Origin: Pseudomonadota bacterium
Lineage (GTDB): Bacteria > Desulfobacterota > Syntrophia > Syntrophales > UBA5619
Assembly (NCBI GenBank): GCA_018819165.1
Contig: JAHJQP010000020.1
Coordinates: forward strand, 1 to 44,228
DNA length: 44,228 bases
Reading direction: 5' to 3'
Shown: one piece after another, positions 6,976 to 13,893 of the stretch
How positions within the stretch are numbered: position 1 is the first letter of the stretch
How the letters are laid out: every line of letters begins with the position of its first letter
Position numbers and translations under genes: made by a program
The notes under the pieces: model-generated
The model's database searches: none
What the model was told of the DNA's origin: nothing
The model's input: the letters and a program-made list of their open reading frames with translations, nothing else

Positions 6976-7803
6976 TTACTCGGCCTTTTGGGCCATCGCC
7001 CTGACCCGGATCTCTTCATATCTCGTATTGAAATCCGGGGCATCCCGGTCCACCAGTTTCCCGATGGCGAAATGGTTTTTTTGCTCCTCGGCGCTCAATT
7101 TTCTGTACCGCTTCACGGGCAGGCCCCTTTCTTTGAACCAGTCGAGCATCTCCCGGGTCTCTTTCATTTCGTTGTTCTTGCCGAAGTGGGTGGGGCAGGG
7201 ACTGAAAACTTCTACAAGAGAAAATCCTTTTTTGTTCAGGGCTTCCTTGATGAGTTCCTTGAGTTCCCATCCGTGGTAGGGAGTCTCCCTGGCCACGTAA
7301 TTGGCGCCGGCGACTTCAGCCAGGGCGCAGATATCGAAACCGCGCTCCGGGTTTCCCCAGGCTGTGGTGCTGGTAAAACTTCCGCCAGGCGTGGTGCCCG
7401 AGACCTGCCCGCCCGTCATGCCGTAATTGAAATTGTTGATGACGATGGCCGTCAGATCGATATTCCTTCTCGCGGCATGAATGAAGTGATTCCCGCCGAT
7501 GGTGACGCTGTCCCCGTCTCCCATCAGGACCACCACATGCAGCTTCGGATTGAATGCCTTGATCCCTGTCGCAAACGCCAAAGCGCGGCCGTGTGTTGTG
7601 TGCAGGGCATTCGTCAACAGGTAATCGTCGGACTTTCCCGTGCAGCCGATCCCCGTTACGACGACGGTATCGGCTTTCCTGTAATCGAGCTCCTCGAATG
7701 CCCGCAGCATGGCCCCCAGCATGACGCCGATCCCGCAACCAGAGCACCACATGTGCGGCAGCACCCCGTCTTTCAGATATTTTATGCCTGTCGCGTGTGA
7801 CAA
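6976..7803 (-). CDS. 2-oxoacid:ferredoxin oxidoreductase, beta (TPP-binding) subunit
   Basis: The 275-residue protein carries the thiamine diphosphate motif GDGDS followed about 25 residues on by INNFNYGMTGGQ, and the N-terminal MWCSGCGIG and GIGCTGK cysteine motifs typical of KorB-type subunits, which bind TPP and a [4Fe-4S] cluster. I prefer the TTG at 7803, with GAGGGGG at a normal distance, over the TTG at 7809. The gene follows the BKACE gene by under 20 nt. No alpha subunit (the pyrimidine-domain partner that completes the TPP site) is encoded in the operon or elsewhere in the window. Confidence 0.88.
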   Translation of the reverse strand: MSHATGIKYLKDGVLPHMWCSGCGIGVMLGAMLRAFEELDYRKADTVVVTGIGCTGKSDDYLLTNALHTTHGRALAFATGIKAFNPKLHVVVLMGDGDSVTIGGNHFIHAARRNIDLTAIVINNFNYGMTGGQVSGTTPGGSFTSTTAWGNPERGFDICALAEVAGANYVARETPYHGWELKELIKEALNKKGFSLVEVFSPCPTHFGKNNEMKETREMLDWFKERGLPVKRYRKLSAEEQKNHFAIGKLVDRDAPDFNTRYEEIRVRAMAQKAE

Positions 7804-7821
7804 TCCCAACCCCCTCTGTTT

Positions 7822-8649
7822 TTATCTCACCAACCCGAGCATCTCCCTTGCCTCGGCAGGGGTGGCCGGCTCCCGACCGCACTCGCGGGCAATGCGGGCC
7901 AGACGGGCCACCAATTGAGCGTTGCTTTGGGCCAATTCGCCCCGCTTGTAGTATAGATTATCCTCCAGACCGGTGCGGGCGTGCCCGCCCATGGCGATGG
8001 CCAACATGTTCATAGGCAACTGGCGCCACCCCACCGCGCACACCGACCACAGCGACCCTGCGGGTATGCTATCTATTAAGTAGAGCAGGGAACGTGCCGT
8101 GGCGGGGGCCCCTCCCTTAACCCCCAGGACGAACTGCCACCACGGGGGCGGTTTGATCAGACCATTCTGTATAAGTGTCATGGCATTGCCAATCATTCCG
8201 CTATCAAACACTTCAATTTCCGGTTTGACGTTCGCTGCCAGCATGCGCCCGGCCAGTTCCTCCAGAAAGTCCGGCGGATTCAGAAAGACGCGTTCATTGA
8301 AGTTCATGGAGCCTGCATCCAGCGACCCCAATTCCGGCCCGGCAGCCAAGCTGTTGAAGCGCTCGCCCTCATCCACACGGCCGGCCCCGCCGCTTGTAGT
8401 GAAATTGATGAGAATATCGCATCCCTGGGCGCGGATCAGTTGCTTGACCCGCTGGAACCGCGACAGATCGCAGGTCATCTTTCCCGCCTCGTCCCGCACA
8501 TGGACGTGGACGACGGCTGCCCCTTCGCGCCAACTCTCCACCGCCGCCTGGGCAATCTCCTCGGGCGTGACGGGCAGTCCGGGGTTTTGCAGCTTAGACG
8601 GCCGACTGCCGGTCGTGGCTACCGATAGGATAATTTTGTCATTGTTCAT
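7822..8649 (-). CDS. Beta-keto acid cleavage enzyme (BKACE, DUF849 family)
   Basis: A 275-residue TIM-barrel protein of the 3-keto-5-aminohexanoate cleavage (Kce) family. It shows the zinc-binding HVH pair at residues 48 and 50, followed by RDEAGK, plus LINFTTSGG and LDAGSMNF motifs. Family members condense a beta-keto acid with acetyl-CoA and release acetoacetate and a new acyl-CoA. Length is normal for the family. It is first in the operon, 45 nt behind a strong promoter, with AAGGAA before the ATG. Its substrate is unknown; the lysine-fermentation substrate is only one of many in this family, and no other lysine-fermentation genes are nearby. Confidence 0.88.
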   Translation of the reverse strand: MNNDKIILSVATTGSRPSKLQNPGLPVTPEEIAQAAVESWREGAAVVHVHVRDEAGKMTCDLSRFQRVKQLIRAQGCDILINFTTSGGAGRVDEGERFNSLAAGPELGSLDAGSMNFNERVFLNPPDFLEELAGRMLAANVKPEIEVFDSGMIGNAMTLIQNGLIKPPPWWQFVLGVKGGAPATARSLLYLIDSIPAGSLWSVCAVGWRQLPMNMLAIAMGGHARTGLEDNLYYKRGELAQSNAQLVARLARIARECGREPATPAEAREMLGLVR

Positions 8650-8693
8650 GTGGTATTCCTTAATCTTGATAAGAACTTGTTTTGGGTGGTGTG

Positions 8694-8722
8694 AGTATAT
8701 GGAAATGGTTTTTGTGCGTCAA
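8694..8722 (-). promoter_or_regulatory. Sigma-70 promoter of the BKACE/oxidoreductase operon
   Basis: On the minus strand TTGACG (8722-8717), a 17-bp spacer and TATACT (8699-8694) match the consensus at 10 of 12 positions. It lies about 45 nt before the BKACE start codon, so the operon begins with that gene and not with a lost upstream subunit. Confidence 0.7.
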
Positions 8723-8919
8723 TATAAATAAACCGCCGCCATTTCCCCATGCCTGACATGAGAGGAACGGAACCACAGATTGCGCAGATGATTGAGACAC
8801 ACCGATCTTGTGTTGAAGGGAAGCGATAAATCTGATAGACGTCCATATATGAACCAGAACGTTTCTTCAAGAGAACACTGCCGTTTGCGGGGAGGCTGCC
8901 CCGAAGGGGAAGCGACGGG

Positions 8920-9708
8920 ATGAGAGCGATCTTTATCTCCGACGCTCACCTGAAAGGCGCTGAAGATGGCGTCTGTAAAAAGCTCCTGCATTTTTTCGAC
9001 CATCTTCGGGATGGGGTCGTAACGGCCGGCAGGGGGGGAGGCGGAGCGACCGGGAACGGCGGACCGGTGAATCAACTCGTCATTGCGGGAGATTTATTCG
9101 ATTTCTGGTTTGCGAGAGGTGATGTGATCTATCCCGGTTTTCGACCGGTGGTGGAAAGGCTCGCACTTTTGCGGCGTTCGGGAATCAGGATCAGCTTGTG
9201 TGAAGGCAACCACGATTTCTTCCTCACAGACTATTTTTCGCAGAAACTGGGTATGGAGGTCTATCCGGAGTGGGCCGAGATCGATCTTGACGGCCTGCGG
9301 ATCCTCGTTTCGCACGGTGATACCGTGGACAGGGAAAATCGCCGCTACCTGGCGCTGCGGCGATTCCTGCATAGCCCCTTTTCCTTCCGGCTGCAGCGTG
9401 TGCTTCCGCTGGCGTTCCTCTGGCGGATCGCCCGGATCAGTTCGGAGATGAGCAAGGGGATATCCGGGGGCGCGCAGGATCGTCTAACAGAGGTCATGTA
9501 CCGTTTTTCCCTGGACAAATTTGAGGAAGGCTATGATGCCGTAATCCTGGGCCACTGTCACAAGCCGCTCATTCGTGAGGTGCAGCGCGGCGGCAGGCTC
9601 AGGACCTTCGCCACCCTGGGCGACTTGATTACCCATGATTCCTATCTGCTGTACGAAAACGGCCGCTTTACACTGAATCGCTTTTCGCCCGAGGGGCAGC
9701 ATGGATGA
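8920..9708 (+). CDS. lpxH: LpxH-like UDP-2,3-diacylglucosamine diphosphatase (calcineurin-like phosphoesterase)
   Basis: The 262-residue protein has the metallophosphoesterase blocks in order: SDAHLKG (residues 6-12), AGDLFDFWF (about 52-60), EGNHDFF (about 94-100), HGDTVD and GHCHKP. The AGDLFD(F/I)W block and following helices are typical of LpxH, which removes UMP from UDP-2,3-diacylglucosamine in lipid A synthesis at the inner membrane. Another UDP-lipid phosphoesterase role is possible. It overlaps the next gene by 8 nt. The purine-rich run GGGGAAGCGACGGG lies before the ATG. A lipid A pathway implies an outer membrane. Confidence 0.78.
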   Translation: MRAIFISDAHLKGAEDGVCKKLLHFFDHLRDGVVTAGRGGGGATGNGGPVNQLVIAGDLFDFWFARGDVIYPGFRPVVERLALLRRSGIRISLCEGNHDFFLTDYFSQKLGMEVYPEWAEIDLDGLRILVSHGDTVDRENRRYLALRRFLHSPFSFRLQRVLPLAFLWRIARISSEMSKGISGGAQDRLTEVMYRFSLDKFEEGYDAVILGHCHKPLIREVQRGGRLRTFATLGDLITHDSYLLYENGRFTLNRFSPEGQHG

Positions 9709-10174
9709 GAGATTCATCTGCGATCGCAATCTGGGAAAACTGGCAAAGTGGCTTAGGATCCTTGGCTATGACACCCTTTTTTACCGGGGGAATGCGGATC
9801 GGGATTTTCTCCGGAAAGCAGACCGGGAGGGGCGGATCGCCCTGACCAGGAAGAGGGATCTCGAACGCCGGCAACATGCTGGACGCCTCGTCGTGATCAA
9901 GGCCGATCGCGCAGACGCGCAGATCGGTGAAATCCTGGAGGTTCTGGCTCTGTCACCGGATCCGTTGAGAAGGATGAGCCGATGTCTGCGCTGCAACTCG
10001 ACGCTGGAGGAGGTTGCGAAGGAAGCTGTGGAAGGCATGGTTCCCGTCTATGTTTATGAAAACTGCATGCAATTTCACAGATGTTCCCTGTGCGGGGGAA
10101 TCTTCTGGCCGGGGACTCACCCCCGGCATGTCGAGGAGTATCTCAGGCGGCGCATTCCCTCTCGTCGCCCTTGA
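9701..10174 (+). CDS. Mut7-C RNase-domain protein
   Basis: A 157-residue protein of the Mut7-C family. The N-terminal half begins FICDRNLGKLAKWLRILGYD, with the D8 and later acidic residues (for example ALTRKRD) of a PIN-like nuclease fold. The C-terminal half is a zinc ribbon with CLRC near residue 98 and CSLCG near 132. Members are predicted RNases; substrates are not established. It is coupled to the LpxH-like gene by an 8-nt overlap, and its end overlaps the convergent mogA end by 32 bp. Confidence 0.8.
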   Translation: MDERFICDRNLGKLAKWLRILGYDTLFYRGNADRDFLRKADREGRIALTRKRDLERRQHAGRLVVIKADRADAQIGEILEVLALSPDPLRRMSRCLRCNSTLEEVAKEAVEGMVPVYVYENCMQFHRCSLCGGIFWPGTHPRHVEEYLRRRIPSRRP

Positions 10175-10634
10175 TCTTTTCGATGGCGTGCGGGAGGGCG
10201 GGCAGGAGGACTTCAAGATTTTCCCGGGCCCCTTTCGGACTTCCGGGGAGGTTGATGATCAGGGTCCGGCCCCGGGTGCCGACCAGGGCGCGCGAGAGCA
10301 TCGCGTGAGGGGTAATGGCCGCGCTATGACTCCGCATGGCCTCCCCCATCCCAGGGATCTCCCGTTCAATGACCTCCCGGGTGGCCTCCGGTGTCACGTC
10401 CCTGTGGCTGACGCCGGTGCCGCCTGTCGTCAGGATCAGGTCCGCTTTCTCGCCCTCGCTCCACTCAAGAAGAACCCGGCGGATCATCTCCTTTTCGTCG
10501 GGCACAATCCGCCGAGCGACAATTTCCATCCCCAGCCCTTCGATCATTCCGGCGATTTCCGGACCGCTCTGATCCTCGCGTTCGCCGCGGGCGCCGCGGT
10601 CGCTGACGGTGATGATGACGGCCCTAAAACCCAC
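10143..10634 (-). CDS. mogA: MogA/MoaB-type molybdenum cofactor biosynthesis protein
   Basis: The 163-residue protein matches the MoCF-binding fold of MogA/MoaB: AVIITVSDRG at the N-terminus, TTGGTGVSHRDVTPEAT at residues about 69-85, and LPGSPKGA near 130. It adenylylates molybdopterin before molybdate insertion. GTG at 10634 is the start, with GGAGG upstream, placed one base after the stop of the fusA paralogue. Molybdenum enzymes such as formate dehydrogenases would need it. MogA and MoaB are hard to separate by sequence alone. Confidence 0.85.
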   Translation of the reverse strand: MGFRAVIITVSDRGARGEREDQSGPEIAGMIEGLGMEIVARRIVPDEKEMIRRVLLEWSEGEKADLILTTGGTGVSHRDVTPEATREVIEREIPGMGEAMRSHSAAITPHAMLSRALVGTRGRTLIINLPGSPKGARENLEVLLPALPHAIEKIKGDERECAA

Positions 10635-10635
10635 G

Positions 10636-12717
10636 TTAATCCTCCGCTTCCCTCTTTGATTCGGCGATGATCTTCTCAGAGATGTAGGAGGGAACCTCCT
10701 CGTAATGGGAGTGTTCGCAGGTAAACGTTCCGCGTCCGCTCGTCATCGAACGGAGATCGGGGGCGTATTTCAGAATCTCGGCGAGGGGGACCTGTCCCTT
10801 GATGATCTGGTGGTGACCGATGGAATCCATCCCCAGGACCTTCCCGCGGCGGCTGTTCAGATCGCCGATGACGTCGCCCATGTACTCGTCGGGGATTTCG
10901 ATCATGATATTGACGATAGGTTCGATAAGGGTGGGCTGACATTCGAGGACCCCCTTTTTGAAACCGAGGGAGCCCGCGATTTTGAAGGCCATTTCGGACG
11001 AATCGACGGTATGATAGGAGCCGTCCACGAGGGAGACCCTGAGATCGACAACCGGATAACCCGCCAAAACGCCCTCCGCCATGGCCTCCACGATGCCCTT
11101 CTCCACGGCCGGCCGGTACTGCTGGGGAATAACGCCGCCTACGATCCTGTCAGCGAACTCAAAGCCGACTCCTCTCGGGAGCGGCTCGATCTCCAGCCAA
11201 GTATCACCGAACTGACCGCGGCCACCGGACTGTTTCTTGTAACGCCCCTGAACGGTGGTCTTTCCCTTGATCGTCTCCTTGTAGGGGACCTTCGGGGTCT
11301 TCAGATTCACCTCGAGACCGAATTTCCGTTTCATCTTTTCGATGGTTACCTCGATATGAACCTGTCCCAGGCCGGAGAGGATCATCTCCCTGGTCTGGTC
11401 ATCCCGGTGGAATGACAGGGTGGGATCCTCATCGGTCAGGCGGTGGATGGAGGAGACGATCTTGTCTTCATCGCCGCGTGTTTTCAGTTCCACGGCAAAG
11501 GAGATGATCGCCGGGGGCGGTTCGACCCTGGCAAAGACAATAGGAGTTTTTTCCGTGCAGAGGGTATCGCCGGTTGCCGTTTCCTTCAGTTTGGCGATGG
11601 CCGCGATGTCGCCGGGGATGAGGGTTTCAACCGGTTTCTGGGTTTTCCCCTCCAGGAAGAAGAGATTCCCGATCCGCTCGGTGGACTTCCGGGAGGCGTT
11701 GAAGACGCTGGAGTCGGAGCTGAGAGTGCCGGAATAGACACGGAAGAGGGTGAGACGCCCCGCATAGGGATCGGCTATGGTCTTGAAAACGAGGGCCGAA
11801 AACGGCGCCGACTCTTCCGGCATCCGGATTTCATCCTCTTCGCTTCCCGGCTTCTTTCCGGCTTTACCGCCTGGGTCGACTGGTGACGGGAAGTACTGCA
11901 CAATCGTGTCCAACAGGGATGATATCCCGATGTGTTTCGTAGCCGAACCGCAGGCGACGGGGGTCAGCAAGCCGGCCAACACCCCTTTCCGCAGACCCGC
12001 CTGCAGATCTTCGGCGCTCAGTTCGCCCCCTTCCAGGTATTTATTCATCAGCCCATCGTCCGTTTCGGCGATATCTTCCACCAGGATGTCCCGGCATTTC
12101 TTGACCTCCTCAGCCATATCGGCCGGAATATCGACCGATTTGGCCGCTTTCTTCTGGTTGTCGAAAACGAGGGCCTTCATGGCGATCAGATCCACCACCC
12201 CGGCAAAGGATTCCTCGGCGCCGATGGGAAGAGAGACGATCGTGATCTTCTCCCTCAGCCGCTTCCGGATGCTCTCCACCGCCTTGCCGAAATCGGCCCG
12301 TTCCCGATCCATTCGGCTGACGAACAGGAGGCGGGGAAGCTTGAATTCGTCGGCATATTCCCAGACTTGTTCAGTCTGAAATTCGACACCCCCGACGGCG
12401 TCGACGAGGACCACCGCTCCGTCCACTACCCGCAGAGAGCTTTTCGTGTCAAAGGTAAAATTGGAATCCCCGGGTGTGTCGATGAAGTTGATCCTGTGTT
12501 TTTCCCAGTCGATATTGTTTGTGGTGGCGCTGATGGAGATATGTCTCTTCTGCTCCTCCGGTTCATAGTCCATGCAGGAGCTTCCGTCATCAACCCGTCC
12601 GGGCCTGTCCGTTTTCCCGGCGACGTAGAGAAAGGATTCGCACAGAGAGGTCTTGCCGGTTCCTCCGTGTCCGATGATTGCGAGGTTTCTTATCGATTTA
12701 GATTCATATTTTGACAT
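10636..12717 (-). CDS. Elongation factor G paralogue (EF-G2/FusA2-like) with altered GTPase motifs
   Basis: The 693-residue protein has full EF-G architecture: GTPase domain, domain II (about 310-390), and domains III-V with PRGVGFEFADRIVGG and RRGKVLGMD. P-loop GHGGTGKTS (16-24) is intact. The switch II motif is DTPGDSNF (80-87), where EF-G has DTPGHVDF, so the catalytic histidine is an aspartate. The base-specificity motif reads SRMD (134-137) instead of NKxD. It is therefore a divergent paralogue, not the main translocase, and may hydrolyse GTP slowly. Ribosome recycling or a stress role is inference. A strong GGAGA site precedes the ATG. mogA follows directly. Confidence 0.85.
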   Translation of the reverse strand: MSKYESKSIRNLAIIGHGGTGKTSLCESFLYVAGKTDRPGRVDDGSSCMDYEPEEQKRHISISATTNNIDWEKHRINFIDTPGDSNFTFDTKSSLRVVDGAVVLVDAVGGVEFQTEQVWEYADEFKLPRLLFVSRMDRERADFGKAVESIRKRLREKITIVSLPIGAEESFAGVVDLIAMKALVFDNQKKAAKSVDIPADMAEEVKKCRDILVEDIAETDDGLMNKYLEGGELSAEDLQAGLRKGVLAGLLTPVACGSATKHIGISSLLDTIVQYFPSPVDPGGKAGKKPGSEEDEIRMPEESAPFSALVFKTIADPYAGRLTLFRVYSGTLSSDSSVFNASRKSTERIGNLFFLEGKTQKPVETLIPGDIAAIAKLKETATGDTLCTEKTPIVFARVEPPPAIISFAVELKTRGDEDKIVSSIHRLTDEDPTLSFHRDDQTREMILSGLGQVHIEVTIEKMKRKFGLEVNLKTPKVPYKETIKGKTTVQGRYKKQSGGRGQFGDTWLEIEPLPRGVGFEFADRIVGGVIPQQYRPAVEKGIVEAMAEGVLAGYPVVDLRVSLVDGSYHTVDSSEMAFKIAGSLGFKKGVLECQPTLIEPIVNIMIEIPDEYMGDVIGDLNSRRGKVLGMDSIGHHQIIKGQVPLAEILKYAPDLRSMTSGRGTFTCEHSHYEEVPSYISEKIIAESKREAED

Positions 12718-12788
12718 GAAATCTCCTTTCTGAGCGCCCTGGACATGTGATTCTATGTGCCTGAGCTCTTTAGCTTAAGGGTCGCTTC

Positions 12789-12850
12789 AAAGTCAAGACA
12801 ATTTTGGGTGATAAAACGATGCTTGACTTTTGGGATGATTATGTTATTTT
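12789..12850 (+). promoter_or_regulatory. Promoter region of the M23 peptidase gene with an inverted repeat
   Basis: TTGACT (12823-12828), a 16-bp spacer and TATTTT (12845-12850) form a plausible promoter about 55 nt before the M23 start. Its -35 lies in CTTGACTTT (12822-12830), an exact inverted copy of AAAGTCAAG (12789-12797). The left copy would place a TTGACT -35 facing the fusA paralogue on the other strand, although no good -10 follows. Paired divergent promoters or an operator are both possible. Confidence 0.45.
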
Positions 12851-12904
12851 GCGGCAAAATTTATGCCTTGGCAACCGGTGAAAAGATCTGGGATGGGGGT
12901 TTCA

Positions 12905-13810
12905 ATGCCGAAGAATTTCTATACCCTTCTGATTCTTCCGAGGAAACACAGTTCCGCAAAGAAAGTCAGCCTTTCCAGCACATTGGTAAAAGGCGTATGC
13001 ATATTTGTAATGGGCATCATACTTTTCATGATGTATTTCTCCTATGATTATATCCACATCCGCCGGGAGAAGGCCGAATTGAAGCGCCTGAAGCTGCAGA
13101 CCGTCGAACAGAGGGAGCAGATCGATGGACTGGTGGCCAAGGTTGACCTTTTTTCATCAAAAATGGAGGAGCTCAAGCAGTTCGACAAGAAGATCAGAAT
13201 CTTGGCCAATCTCGTCACAGGCCGCGGCAAGGAGCAGCTTCTCGGGGTCGGCGGTCCGGCAAGCGAGGAGAACAGAATACGCGCCAGGATTGCCGCTGAT
13301 GAAAGGGCGATGATCGCGGATGCCCACCGGCAGGTGTATAGCCTGATGAACGAGGCCGTTTCGCGCCAGAAGAGCTTTGCCTCTCTTCTGGCCCTTCTCA
13401 AGGAGAAGAAATCCATCATGGCGGCAACCCCTTCCCTGTGGCCCGTCAAGGGCTGGGTGACGTCCGAATTCGGTCGCCGGATATCCCCTTTCAGCGGCGA
13501 AGGGGAATTTCATAAGGGTCTGGATATCGCGACGGGATATGGACGGGCGGTCCAGGCGCCCGCCGATGGCGTGGTCGCGGAGGTGACTTACGATAATGAC
13601 GTGGGGCGGATGATTTTGATCGACCACGGTCACGGCCTTTCCACCATGTACGCCCATCTCTCCAAGGCGGCCGTGCGTCCCGGCGCCCCCGTCAGGAAAG
13701 GGGACCGCATCGGCTATGTGGGGAATACCGGCCGCAGCACGGGGGCCCATCTTCACTATACCGTGATGCTCAACGGCGTCGCTGTCAATCCGAGGAAGTA
13801 TTTGAATTAA
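12905..13810 (+). CDS. Membrane-anchored M23 (LytM-type) peptidase
   Basis: The 301-residue protein has one N-terminal transmembrane segment (about residues 25-50), a coiled coil (about 50-100), a linker, and a C-terminal M23 domain. Zinc and catalytic motifs are present: HKGLD (HxxxD) and HLHYTV (HxH). Such enzymes cut peptidoglycan peptides or, when inactive, activate amidases; here the metal ligands are intact, so activity is likely in the periplasm. The ATG at 12905 follows a G-rich ribosome site; an upstream ATG at 12863 lies in the leader. It precedes secA but is separated from it by a hairpin with a U-run. Confidence 0.85.
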   Translation: MPKNFYTLLILPRKHSSAKKVSLSSTLVKGVCIFVMGIILFMMYFSYDYIHIRREKAELKRLKLQTVEQREQIDGLVAKVDLFSSKMEELKQFDKKIRILANLVTGRGKEQLLGVGGPASEENRIRARIAADERAMIADAHRQVYSLMNEAVSRQKSFASLLALLKEKKSIMAATPSLWPVKGWVTSEFGRRISPFSGEGEFHKGLDIATGYGRAVQAPADGVVAEVTYDNDVGRMILIDHGHGLSTMYAHLSKAAVRPGAPVRKGDRIGYVGNTGRSTGAHLHYTVMLNGVAVNPRKYLN

Positions 13811-13858
13811 TCCCTTGTCGCTGGAGAGGGAGCATCAGCCATCTGAAGAACGAATCCG

Positions 13859-13882
13859 CCGGTCATGGTACCGGTTTTTTTT
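13859..13882 (+). terminator. Short terminator or attenuator before secA
   Basis: CCGGT/ACCGG (13859-13874) with a 6-nt loop is followed by eight T residues. The run ends only 11 nt before the secA ATG, and secA's GAAGGA site follows it. It would end the M23 transcript or act as a read-through control point for secA. Confidence 0.55.
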
Positions 13883-13893
13883 GAAGGAATTTT

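Noticed and set aside
8650..8919. Place where a missing oxidoreductase alpha subunit might remain
   Set aside because: I looked for remnants between BKACE and lpxH and saw none; the gap holds the operon promoter and otherwise nothing recognisable.
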